Below, one piece after another: positions 44,076-52,302 of a DNA stretch of 64,000 nucleotides (positions are counted from its first letter, which is position 1; each line of letters starts with the position of its first letter). This DNA is from Kibdelosporangium persicum (lineage in GTDB: Bacteria > Actinomycetota > Actinomycetes > Mycobacteriales > Pseudonocardiaceae): contig NZ_JAAATY010000002.1 in assembly GCF_013280595.1 (NCBI RefSeq), positions 372,001-436,000 on the forward strand. The letters run 5' to 3'. The translations under genes and the position numbers were made by a program. A model generated the notes under the pieces. The model worked only from the letters and a program-made list of their open reading frames with translations, did no database searches and was not told where the DNA came from.

Positions 44076-44765
44076 TTGCCGGAGCAATGGCCGAAAGGCA
44101 CCCTGATGGCCGGCCTTTCCACACAGCATCGCGAGGAGTTGCTTTCTCTCGCACCGTCGATGCGGTATCCGGCGAATGCGGTCCTGCTCCGCCAGGGTGA
44201 GTCGAGCACGAACGTGTACTTGCTGCGCGGCAGCCCGAACGGGCACCTGGCGTGTGTCAAGGTGACTGCTTCGCTGCGCGACGGAACGGAGGCGTTGCTG
44301 GGCATCCGCGTCGTCGGCGACATCGTGGGAGAACTCGCGACACTACGCGAGACGCATCGAAGTGCGACGGTCACTACTTGCATGCCGATCGTTGTGCACG
44401 CGATCCCGAAGAACAGTTTCCAAGCGTTTCTCGATCGGCACAACAGTGCCTGGCAGGCGATCAGCCGGATGGTCGCCGACCGGCTTGACTGGGCGAACCG
44501 GCGAAGGCTCGACTTCGCCGCCTATGACGTACCTGTCCGGCTTGCCAGGGTGCTGATCGAATTGCGCGAACGATTGCATCAGGATGGCCGCGAGTTGGGA
44601 GTGGATCTGTCCCAGACCGAGCTCGGCAGGCTTATCGGTGCGAAAACCGATGCGGTCGGCATGGCCATCCGCAAGCTGGGGGCGCTCGGGCTCATTCGAT
44701 GGAGTTACCGTAAGGTAACCATTCTGAACCTCGACGCACTGTTGGAGTTCGCCGATCTTGCCTAA
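44076..44765 (+). CDS. Crp/Fnr-family regulator with intact cyclic-nucleotide pocket
   Basis: The TTG at 44076 gives 229 residues; the N-terminus PEQWPKGTLMAGLS fits the family better than a start at ATG 44106. The cNMP-binding barrel keeps the phosphate-binding cassette VGELATLRETHRSATV (G85, E86, R95, S96, A97), as in E. coli CRP. The C-terminal winged helix is LSQTELGRLIGAKTDAVGMA followed by RKLGALGLI. There are no Fnr-type Cys clusters. It is 99 bp upstream of a nucleotidyl-cyclase-like gene, so a local cyclic-nucleotide circuit is likely. Confidence 0.9.
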   Translation: MPEQWPKGTLMAGLSTQHREELLSLAPSMRYPANAVLLRQGESSTNVYLLRGSPNGHLACVKVTASLRDGTEALLGIRVVGDIVGELATLRETHRSATVTTCMPIVVHAIPKNSFQAFLDRHNSAWQAISRMVADRLDWANRRRLDFAAYDVPVRLARVLIELRERLHQDGRELGVDLSQTELGRLIGAKTDAVGMAIRKLGALGLIRWSYRKVTILNLDALLEFADLA

Positions 44766-44864
44766 CGAAATGTGGCAAACCCGTAGTTTTCCGTAGTTCC
44801 CGTTACTCCGCGCAGGCAAACTACCGTCCGATCGTGGCAGCCTCAGCCGAAGGACGTAGGTACG

Positions 44865-45593
44865 TTGCCTGTGGAAGAAGACTTCACTCGTCGCCTGTTC
44901 ATCGCCATGGACGCCAAGGGGTACGGGAGCGCGGATCACCTTCAGCAGAAAGACATTCAGGCCGCACTGCTACTGGCGGCGGACACCGCCGCGCTCCGCA
45001 GTGGACTCGACCGCTCCACTTGGGACAAGCAGCCCGGCGGCGATGGTGAACTCGCCGCGCTGCCCGCGGACATGAGTGGCATTGAGCCGAAGGTGGTCGA
45101 TGACTACCCGCGTGAATTCGCCGCCGCACTGTCCAAACACAACCACTCGCTGCGGCCGGCAATGCGGCTGCGCGTGCGGATGGCCATTCATTATGGGGTG
45201 GCGACTCCCGGACCGAACGGACACGTCGGCCAGGGGCCCGTTGTGGTCAGCCGGCTTGTGGACAGTGCGCCGGTGCGCGCGGTTCTCGCCGTGAACGACC
45301 AGATCGACTTCGTGGTCGTGCTGTCCCGCCAGGTCTACACAGACGTGGTGCTCCAGCGGCACACCTCGTTGCGGCCGGAGCACTTCCGTCGGGTCGCGGT
45401 CCAGAACAAGGAGTTCACCGAAGAGGCATGGGTGCGGGCTCCGGGACACGAGATTTCCGAGCTCAGTGTCGACGAGTCCGGGTCGGCCCCGGTGACGCCG
45501 CCCGCGTCCGGAGATCACCTGCACGCCTCGGTGATCAACAAAATGGACTACGTTCACGCGCCGAACTCGGTTTTCGGAGTCTCGAACCCCTGA
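44865..45593 (+). CDS. Class III nucleotidyl cyclase-like domain protein
   Basis: From TTG 44865 (AAGGA 10 nt upstream; GTG 44871 is an alternative) the protein has 242 residues. The first half follows the class III cyclase plan: RLFIAMDAKGYG places D16 at the first metal Asp, DKQPGGDGELAALP places D60 at the second, and MAIHYGVA is the dimer-strand region. In GPVVVSRLVDSA the Arg (R130) is kept but the usual Asn is Val. It may be an active, altered or signal-binding cyclase. Its C-terminal ~90 residues are unassigned. Its stop overlaps the NTPase start (TGATG). Confidence 0.75.
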   Translation: MPVEEDFTRRLFIAMDAKGYGSADHLQQKDIQAALLLAADTAALRSGLDRSTWDKQPGGDGELAALPADMSGIEPKVVDDYPREFAAALSKHNHSLRPAMRLRVRMAIHYGVATPGPNGHVGQGPVVVSRLVDSAPVRAVLAVNDQIDFVVVLSRQVYTDVVLQRHTSLRPEHFRRVAVQNKEFTEEAWVRAPGHEISELSVDESGSAPVTPPASGDHLHASVINKMDYVHAPNSVFGVSNP

Positions 45594-47611
45594 TGACCGA
45601 AACTCCCGAGAAGACGGAGAGTCCGTCAGCGACCGCAGCCGGTCCCGCCGCGAGCAAACAGGCCGACAGTTCGCGTGAGCAGATCAAAGGCGCCGCCGTG
45701 AACTTCACCATCGAGACGCTCAATGCGCATGGCTCGGTGTTCGGTGCGACCGAGCGGCCGCCTGCCCGGCTGCGTGCCGACACCGGACGGCTCGATGACC
45801 CGGAAATTGCGAAAGAACTTCGGGTGTTCGTGCCGCCAACGTCCTTCGACGACGCGTTGGCCTCGCTGAGCAGTGACCACGCAGTCGTTCTGCAAGGGGA
45901 TGCTGGGACAGGAAAGCGGTTGTCGGCCATCGCGTTGCTGCGGGAGGTGACGGACGGGCCGTTGGCCCAGCTCTCGCCGATCATCACCTTGAAGCAGTTG
46001 GCCGAGCGCGAGTACGCCAAGAACAACGGATACATAGTCGTCGACCGCAAAACGGAAGACCGCGCCGCGGACACTGACTTCACCTGGCGCACTGTTCGTG
46101 ACCGGGTCCGTGACCACGGAGCTTTTCTGGTGGTCACCGCCACCTGCAAGGCGGACAAGGCTGCCGCCGAAGCCGTGGCGCACATCGACTGGCAACAGCC
46201 GGAGTTCAGGGATGTCCTGCGAGCACATCTGGACACCATGGCGGACCCGGAAACGGTGATCGCCGAACTGGTGGAGATGTGGCCAGGCTGCCGCAAGCTC
46301 GCGGACGTCGCCGCCGTGGCCAAGGGCATTGCCGACGGCAAGGATCTGACGGCCGCGTTGGATTTGCTGGATACGACGTCATCGCAGGAGGTGCACCAGT
46401 GGTTCAACGAACCACGGTCGCGCCAGGAAGTGCTCAGCGTGACGGCACTGGCCTTTTTGGCGGGAGTCAGTCAGCGCACGTTCGAGTCCCTCCTGGCCGC
46501 CCTGGCGTCGAAGGCCGACGAGTTCATCCCGGTCGACAGCGGACCCGAGGATCGGCCCACGCCCACCGATCTGATGCCACAGAACCGGCGTCAGCTCTAC
46601 CCCGAGGACGGACTGGTCAAGGTGGTGCGTGCCGACGCCCAAGGCGTCGCACGCCACCAAGTCCACTTCGCGGAGGGCAGGTATCGGCAGCATGTGCTGG
46701 CCGAACTGTGGCAACGCATGGACGCGCCCTTCTGGGACGCCGTCAGGGCTTGGCTTCCTGACGTCATCGAGGAACACGGCCTCGAAGTCGCGTCCGGGCT
46801 CACCGAACTGGCCAGGACGGCTTTCGACGAGGTCGACGATCTGATCTGGCCGTGGTCCGACGGTGAACTGGGCTGGCCCGGCCAGATCACCGCGATCTAC
46901 GTGCTGTGGCTGATGTCCTTCGACGACACGCTGGCACCGGAGGCCTTGCAACGCGCGACGATGTGGGCCAACAGCACTCCGGCGCGGCGGTGGACGGCTG
47001 CTGTCTCGTTCAGCCAGGTCCTTGGTGTCCGGTATCCCCATGAGGCGGCCAAGAGACTGTGGCAGCTGATCAGGCAGAGCGACGCCGTCGCAGGGGACGC
47101 TTACTACGCGCTAGCCGCACTGTTCTGCACGCTCACCGAGGAGACCGACGACGCGGGCATCGTGTTGGTTCTGCTTGACGGACAACTCAACAAAACGAGG
47201 CCGAAACCGTGGCTGAGGAAGGTCACGATGACGGCGACCGTGATGGTCCTTCTGGCCACTGAGCGCACAGGGCGTTCGGCAGTCATCCGCTACCTCCATG
47301 ACCGCCCGGAGAAAGCAGGTGTACTCGGCAGGCTTTGGGCAGCTGTCATCCGTAACCGTCCGACCAGGAAGAACGCGCTCATCGCCCTGCGGGACGGGCT
47401 GAAGGACCTCAGGGATATCAGCGATGACCCGGGCAGTCTCGCCCGCACCTTGGGCGAGGCGCTGGCGAGCAGCCTCCCGGCCGACGAACACGAGCCCTTA
47501 CGCCGGGATCTGGCCTCGCTGGAGGCCCGCAACCGCAAGGACACGTCTCCCTTGATCGAGCAGCTACTCGACGCGATAACGCAGATAACGCAGGAGAAGG
47601 AAACGGGATGA
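45593..47611 (+). CDS. P-loop NTPase with helical C-terminal region
   Basis: The 672-residue protein has a Walker A, VVLQGDAGTGKRLSA (G102-R109; Arg replaces the usual Ser/Thr), and a possible Walker B, GYIVVDRKTED (D150). After about residue 260 it is long and helical, repeat-like, rich in Trp and Leu, and without a named domain. The N-terminal ~35 residues are Ser/Thr/Glu-rich and probably disordered. It might be a STAND- or AAA-like switch protein. It overlaps the cyclase-like gene by 1 bp and the SPFH gene by 4 bp, so it is the centre of a coupled cassette. Confidence 0.72.
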   Translation: MTETPEKTESPSATAAGPAASKQADSSREQIKGAAVNFTIETLNAHGSVFGATERPPARLRADTGRLDDPEIAKELRVFVPPTSFDDALASLSSDHAVVLQGDAGTGKRLSAIALLREVTDGPLAQLSPIITLKQLAEREYAKNNGYIVVDRKTEDRAADTDFTWRTVRDRVRDHGAFLVVTATCKADKAAAEAVAHIDWQQPEFRDVLRAHLDTMADPETVIAELVEMWPGCRKLADVAAVAKGIADGKDLTAALDLLDTTSSQEVHQWFNEPRSRQEVLSVTALAFLAGVSQRTFESLLAALASKADEFIPVDSGPEDRPTPTDLMPQNRRQLYPEDGLVKVVRADAQGVARHQVHFAEGRYRQHVLAELWQRMDAPFWDAVRAWLPDVIEEHGLEVASGLTELARTAFDEVDDLIWPWSDGELGWPGQITAIYVLWLMSFDDTLAPEALQRATMWANSTPARRWTAAVSFSQVLGVRYPHEAAKRLWQLIRQSDAVAGDAYYALAALFCTLTEETDDAGIVLVLLDGQLNKTRPKPWLRKVTMTATVMVLLATERTGRSAVIRYLHDRPEKAGVLGRLWAAVIRNRPTRKNALIALRDGLKDLRDISDDPGSLARTLGEALASSLPADEHEPLRRDLASLEARNRKDTSPLIEQLLDAITQITQEKETG

Positions 47612-48882
47612 GCTACCCGATCGTGCAACAGCGACCGCTTGACCCGTCCCAGAAGCGTGGATGGCTTGGCTTGCGCGGACGGGCACGCGAGTCTGGTGAA
47701 CTGCCCAAGCCCGCCGCGCACCAGGTCCTGGTCTACCGGGTCAACGGCCACTACGTGGTGGACAACGCCGAACGGGCGCTGAACTCCGAGGACGTGGTCG
47801 AAGCCTCGCACGTGAGCGTGGTCGACATGACCCGCAACGCCGAGGTCATGGTGCAACTGGGCATTCCGTCGAAGGACGCCGACCAGTTCACCATGCAGGT
47901 CACGTTCGTCTGCACCGTCTCCAACCCGGCAGTGGTGGTGCGTGAGGGGATGACCGACGCGCAGGCCATGCTTCGTGCGTACCTCAAGAGCCACAACCGG
48001 ATCTTCGAGCTGGGGCTGGCGCACAAGCTCGACGACGTCAACGAGGTCCGGCGGAACGTCAATGCTCAGGTCAAGGCGTTCGCGACGGTCAAACCGCCGG
48101 TGATGCCCGGGATCGACATCGAAGTCCGCAGTGTCGAGGTACTGACTCCGGCCGGACTGGCCGAATTCGAACGCAAACGCACGCAGCAGCAACGCCAGCA
48201 TCGGCTCGTGGCCGAGCAACAGGGGTTCGACCAGGCACGGGAGTTGGACCAGGACGAACACACCCAGCTGCGGTCCACCAAACAACAGCGCCACGACCTC
48301 AGTCGTGAGGCGGAACGCAAGGACTTCGACAGGTACCAGCGGCGCGAGGACCGCCTGGAGTTGAACGAGCTGTCCGAGGCTATTCGCAACGACCCGCAGC
48401 GGGTGTTGCTGCTGGCCTGGGAACAGGGCCTGCTCGGCCCAGTCGAGATGGCGGAACGGATGTCGGCCGAAGCACGTCGGGTCGAGGACAACGCGCGCGA
48501 GGACCGGGCGGCCGAACTCGAGCACAAACGGGCGATGGAACGTGCCCAGTTGGAGCAGTCCACGGAAGATCGTCGATGGCGACGGGACATCGAGCAGCAA
48601 CAGCTGCTCTGGCGGCGCGAAGACGAGAGCTTCCGGCGTGAGGACGTCCGTCAGCAGCGGCAGATCAAACTCGAGGTGATCAGGGAACTCGGCAAGCATG
48701 GGTACCTCGACATGACAAATCTCGACCCCAACCGCCTGGTGGACGAACTCACCACCAAGGACGACGCGCCGCAGGTGGGCCCCGCGGACGAAACGCCCGC
48801 TTTGCCCAGTGCCGCGGACGTGGACCTGGAGGACGACGAGGACGACGAGGACACGGGCGTGAGGGAAGAGGATGCCGGTTAA
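47608..48882 (+). CDS. SPFH/band-7-like protein with long coiled coil
   Basis: The 424-residue protein has a band-7-like domain at about residues 35-180 (QVLVYRVNGHYVVDNAERAL, FTMQVTFVCTVSNPAVVV, INVQ-like GIDIEVRSVEVLTPAGLAEF). A charged coiled coil follows (about 180-355, rich in Arg, Glu and Gln), and the tail is acidic (DLEDDEDDEDTG). SPFH proteins form rings on membranes. There is no N-terminal transmembrane helix, so it may be held by the DUF4407 protein encoded next, whose gene overlaps it by 11 bp. Confidence 0.75.
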   Translation: MSYPIVQQRPLDPSQKRGWLGLRGRARESGELPKPAAHQVLVYRVNGHYVVDNAERALNSEDVVEASHVSVVDMTRNAEVMVQLGIPSKDADQFTMQVTFVCTVSNPAVVVREGMTDAQAMLRAYLKSHNRIFELGLAHKLDDVNEVRRNVNAQVKAFATVKPPVMPGIDIEVRSVEVLTPAGLAEFERKRTQQQRQHRLVAEQQGFDQARELDQDEHTQLRSTKQQRHDLSREAERKDFDRYQRREDRLELNELSEAIRNDPQRVLLLAWEQGLLGPVEMAERMSAEARRVEDNAREDRAAELEHKRAMERAQLEQSTEDRRWRRDIEQQQLLWRREDESFRREDVRQQRQIKLEVIRELGKHGYLDMTNLDPNRLVDELTTKDDAPQVGPADETPALPSAADVDLEDDEDDEDTGVREEDAG

Positions 48883-50206
48883 GCACCACATTGTCAGCCG
48901 TGCCCTGCCTGCTGACGTTCCACTCGGAACGTACCGTCCGGCTGTCTCGGTCACCGGCCCCAGCACATGGCTGCGGCGGGTCGCTGGGATCCGCGAGGAG
49001 ATCCTCGATTGGGTGCCCGAAGAGCGGCCCAAGTACACCAGGCTGGGCGCGATCGTGCTCAACACCGGTCTGCTCGCCGGGATCTCACTGCTGGTCGCCC
49101 TTGCGCGGCTGGTGGACGCGCCTTGGGTGGTGATCCTTCCCGCGGCCATGCTGTGGGCGTTGTTGATCATCACGTTGGACAGCTGGCTGGTGGCCAGCAC
49201 GCACGGGATATCCAGTGTGAGCAGAGTGGTGAAGTTCCTGCCTCGCCTGGTGATCTCCGTGCTGATCGGCGCGGTGATCGCGGAACCGCTGTTGCTGTGG
49301 GTGTTCCAGCCGGCCATCCACAAGGAGGTTCAGGACTTCCGTCAGCAGGAACTGATCAGCTACGAGAGCGCGTTGCGCAACTGCAATCCGCCGAGTGGTG
49401 AACTCGTCGCGAACCCCGCCTGTGCGGAGATGCTCGTGAACATCCCCAACTCCCCGCAAGCCGCCCGGGACGAGCTGGCCACGGTCGTCAAGAATCGCGA
49501 CGAGCACAAGGCGATGGTCGAAGGCCTCACCGCGCAGTGGGAGCAGAAGGAAAAACTGGCTCGGGACGAATGCGCGGGTACCAGCGGCCAAGGGCTGTCC
49601 GGGGTTGTCGGCAACGGCCCGGAATGCCGGCGTAACCGGGAGATCGCCGACAAGTTCAAGGTGGACAGCCAGCTGACCAAGCACCAGGAGAAACTGCTGG
49701 CGTTGAACAGCCTGGTCGACGACATGACCAGGAAGAGGGCGGACGCCGAACAGACAGCCGCCCAGCAGATCAGTACTGCAATCAGGACGAAGGTCGACGA
49801 GAAGCGCAGTCATCAGAACAAGATCGGAATCCTCGACGAAGCAGCCGCGCTGGGGCGTCTGTCGGACCAGAGCGCATTCGTGTTCGTGGCCCAATGGCTG
49901 GTGCGGTTGTTGCTCGTCGCGATCGACTGCATGCCTGTGTTGGCCAAGCTGATGAGCGGTTCGACCAAGTACGACGTTCTCGTCTCCAGGCAGATGGACA
50001 CGGCCAACCGGCTGCATGACAAGCACGTGACCATGCGTGAACGTCAGGACGCCGGTGACATGGACGTGCAGTTGCACCGGTTCGACCACAACCAGCGAAC
50101 TCGGATCAAGAACATTGACGAAGAGGACCGGGCGGCTCGGGCCAAACAAGCAGCCGACCTGGACGCTGAGATCGACGCACTGGCCGCGAAACTCCGCGAG
50201 CAGTAG
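48872..50206 (+). CDS. DUF4407 membrane protein
   Basis: The 444-residue protein has three transmembrane helices near the N-terminus (about 58-80, 84-104, 123-146). A large exposed coiled-coil region with Cys pairs follows (about 150-320), then a fourth helix (near 325-350, AQWLVRLLLVAIDCMPVLAK) and a charged coiled-coil tail. This matches DUF4407. The Cys-containing segment probably faces outside. The start overlaps the SPFH gene, and a strong terminator 25 bp after the stop ends the cassette. Confidence 0.8.
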   Translation: MPVKHHIVSRALPADVPLGTYRPAVSVTGPSTWLRRVAGIREEILDWVPEERPKYTRLGAIVLNTGLLAGISLLVALARLVDAPWVVILPAAMLWALLIITLDSWLVASTHGISSVSRVVKFLPRLVISVLIGAVIAEPLLLWVFQPAIHKEVQDFRQQELISYESALRNCNPPSGELVANPACAEMLVNIPNSPQAARDELATVVKNRDEHKAMVEGLTAQWEQKEKLARDECAGTSGQGLSGVVGNGPECRRNREIADKFKVDSQLTKHQEKLLALNSLVDDMTRKRADAEQTAAQQISTAIRTKVDEKRSHQNKIGILDEAAALGRLSDQSAFVFVAQWLVRLLLVAIDCMPVLAKLMSGSTKYDVLVSRQMDTANRLHDKHVTMRERQDAGDMDVQLHRFDHNQRTRIKNIDEEDRAARAKQAADLDAEIDALAAKLREQ

Positions 50207-50231
50207 TTGACGCCCGTCCTGAGGACCTGGT

Positions 50232-50257
50232 GAAGGCGGCCGTCATCGGCCGCCTTC
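50232..50257 (+). terminator. Terminator of the cyclase/NTPase/SPFH cassette
   Basis: GAAGGCGGCCG (50232-50242) and CGGCCGCCTTC (50247-50257) form a perfect 11-bp stem with loop TCAT, 26 bp downstream of the DUF4407 stop and well separated from the folD leader. Confidence 0.85.
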
Positions 50258-50305
50258 GTGGTCCGCGCGACTGCGGACATGGCGGTCCACCGATTACCAT
50301 GAGGC

Positions 50306-50380
50306 CTGGGCCGTGACTGGCGTTCAGGTGGAGTACCACCGGGGAGCGGCTCCGCAGAGTCCTGCCGCGCGCCTGGGCGA
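50306..50380 (+). ncRNA. ZTP (pfl) riboswitch upstream of folD
   Basis: The leader carries the conserved pfl blocks in order: CCGTGACTGGCG, AGGTGGAGTACCACCGGGG with GGGGAGCG, and then GCGCCTGGGC at 50370-50379. The P2-like hairpin GGTGG/CCACC is intact. ZTP riboswitches turn on one-carbon and purine genes when ZTP/ZMP accumulates because 10-formyl-THF is short. The folD start lies 25 bp further on, with AAGGAG between. Confidence 0.9.
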
Positions 50381-50404
50381 TTTCCTCACCGCAAGGAGTC
50401 GCGG

Positions 50405-51262
50405 ATGGCCCTGATGTCCGGCACCGATGTCGCACGGGAGATCACCGAGCAGACGACCAAGCGTGCCCACGAGTTCGAGCAGCGCACCGGCCGGAAGCCC
50501 TGTTTGGCCGCGGTCCTCGTGGGCGAGGACCCGGCGTCGGTCACCTACGTGAAGATGAAGCGCAACCGAAGCGCCAAGGCCGGGATCGAGTCCCGGTTCG
50601 TGCATCTGCCCGCGGAGACCACGACCGAGCAGCTCGTCGCGGAGATCACCAAGTTGTCCCGGGACCCCGGGGTCGACGGCATCCTGTTGCAGCACCCGGT
50701 ACCGCACCACATCGACGAGCGGGCGGCCTTCGAGGCGATCGCGCCGAGCAAGGACGTCGACGGCGTGACCATGCACTCCTTCGCGGCCATGGCGTTCAGC
50801 GAGCCCGGGTTCGCCTCGGCCACGCCCGGCGGCATCATGCGGCTGCTGGAGGCCTACGAGGTCGACCTGAAGGGTAAGCACGCCGTCGTGGTCGGCCGTA
50901 GCCCCATCCTGGGCAAGCCCGTGGCCATGCTGCTGCTGGCGAAGGACGCCACCGTGACGATCTGCCACTCCAGGACGGAGAACCTCGGCGAGATCGTGCG
51001 GACCGCGGACATCGTGGTGGCCGCGGTCGGCAAGCCCAGGTTCATCACCGACGTCAAGCCCGGCGCCGTGGTGATCGACGCCGGCTACAACGAGGGCAAC
51101 GTCGGCGACGTCGACTTCGACAAGCTGGCCGGCAAGGCGGGCCTGATCACGCCGGTCCCCGGTGGGGTCGGCCCGATGACCATCGCCTTGCTGCTCGAAC
51201 AGACGGTGTCAGCGGCGACCAGGCGGGCAGATCTCGTCGATGAGCGCGAGATCCTCGGCTGA
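50405..51262 (+). CDS. folD: Methylene-THF dehydrogenase/methenyl-THF cyclohydrolase
   Basis: The 285-residue bifunctional enzyme has the catalytic YVKMK (Y48, K52), the folate-binding GILLQHPVPHHID, DVDGVTMHS, and the NADP site VVGRSPILGKPVAMLLL and HSRT, ending PVPGGVGPMTIALLLEQTV. It interconverts 5,10-methylene- and 10-formyl-THF. It is preceded by a ZTP riboswitch, and the last 54 bp overlap antisense with the aldo-keto reductase gene. Confidence 0.97.
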   Translation: MALMSGTDVAREITEQTTKRAHEFEQRTGRKPCLAAVLVGEDPASVTYVKMKRNRSAKAGIESRFVHLPAETTTEQLVAEITKLSRDPGVDGILLQHPVPHHIDERAAFEAIAPSKDVDGVTMHSFAAMAFSEPGFASATPGGIMRLLEAYEVDLKGKHAVVVGRSPILGKPVAMLLLAKDATVTICHSRTENLGEIVRTADIVVAAVGKPRFITDVKPGAVVIDAGYNEGNVGDVDFDKLAGKAGLITPVPGGVGPMTIALLLEQTVSAATRRADLVDEREILG

Positions 51263-52171
51263 CGGGCGCCACTTGACCGCGGCGGCGTTCTCCACGACCT
51301 GCTCGGGCGTGGTCGCGCCCGCGATCACCGAAGCCACCGGGTTCTGCGCGGTCAGCCAGGAGATCGCCAGCGTGGTCAGCGAGATGCCCCGCTCGTCGGC
51401 GAACGCCCGGAGCCGTTCGATCCGGTCCCACGGTGCCTCGGCCAGCAGCTTGCGCCTGCCCGCCAGGCGGGCGCCGGGCGGTGGTTCGCTGTCCCGCCGG
51501 TACTTGCCCGTCAGCAGGCCGTTGGCCAGCGGGAAGTACGGCAGCACACCGAGCCCGAACCGCCGGGCGGCCGGGTTGACGTCACGCTCGGCCTCCCGCT
51601 CCAGCAGCGAGTAGTGGTTCTGCGCGGCGATCGGCTGGGCCGCGTGCTGGGTCCGTGCCGTCCACGCCGCGTCGGCGATCTGCCAGCCCGCGAGGTTGCA
51701 GACGCCGGCGTAGCGGATCTTGCCTTCGGTGATCAGCTCGGACAGCACGCCGAGCGTCTCGCCGATCGGTGTCTTCGGGTCCGCGCGGTGCAGCTGGTAC
51801 AGGTCGATCCAGTCGGTGCCCAGGCGGCGCAGCGACGACTCGACCGCGCGCCGGACGTACCGCCGTGAGCCGCGTGCGCCGAAGTCGGGGCCGTTGCCGC
51901 CCTGCATGTCCACGCCGAACTTGGTGGCGATGATCGCGTGGTCCCGTCTGCCGGCTAACGCCTGGCCAAGCAGTTCCTCACTGCGGCCGCGGGGTGCGCC
52001 GTACACGTCGGCGACGTCGAAGAAGGTGATCCCGGCGTCGAGGGCGGCGCCGACGACGGCCCTCGATCCGGCGAGTGACTCCGCGGGTGTTCCTGGCCTG
52101 CCGAGGTTGTTGCAGCCGAGTCCGACGGCACTGACCACGAGCCCGGACTCACCGAGATGTCGGTGCTCCAT
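51209..52171 (-). CDS. Aldo-keto reductase
   Basis: The 320-residue TIM barrel starts MEHRHLGESGLVVSAVGLGC. The AKR tetrad is visible: Asp and Tyr in FFDVADVYGAPRGRSE, Lys in IIATKFG, and His in DLYQLHRADPKTP. The C-terminal NADPH site is SVIAGATTPEQVVENAAA. The substrate is unknown. The 3' end overlaps folD by 54 bp on the opposite strand, so the last ~18 residues of each protein share DNA. Confidence 0.93.
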   Translation of the reverse strand: MEHRHLGESGLVVSAVGLGCNNLGRPGTPAESLAGSRAVVGAALDAGITFFDVADVYGAPRGRSEELLGQALAGRRDHAIIATKFGVDMQGGNGPDFGARGSRRYVRRAVESSLRRLGTDWIDLYQLHRADPKTPIGETLGVLSELITEGKIRYAGVCNLAGWQIADAAWTARTQHAAQPIAAQNHYSLLEREAERDVNPAARRFGLGVLPYFPLANGLLTGKYRRDSEPPPGARLAGRRKLLAEAPWDRIERLRAFADERGISLTTLAISWLTAQNPVASVIAGATTPEQVVENAAAVKWRPSAEDLALIDEICPPGRR

Positions 52172-52302
52172 GCAGCGGGACCCTATGTCGGAGTGAGCCG
52201 GGAGTTCCAGCCGCGTGGCGTCGCACGGAGTATTCGAGCTCGCCAGCTGGAGTTTTCGCGGCGGTCAACTCCGGCTGCGACCGTCCCCAGTAACGAACGG
52301 GG

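Noticed and set aside
44865-45593. CBASS-type CD-NTase (cGAS-like) enzyme
   Set aside because: The motifs are those of class III cyclases (metal Asp in DAKGYG and GDGELA), not the GS...DxD pattern of cGAS-like nucleotidyltransferases.
47290-49323. 677-codon open frame on the minus strand
   Set aside because: Antisense to the SPFH and DUF4407 genes, which are supported by overlaps, ribosome-binding sites and domain features.
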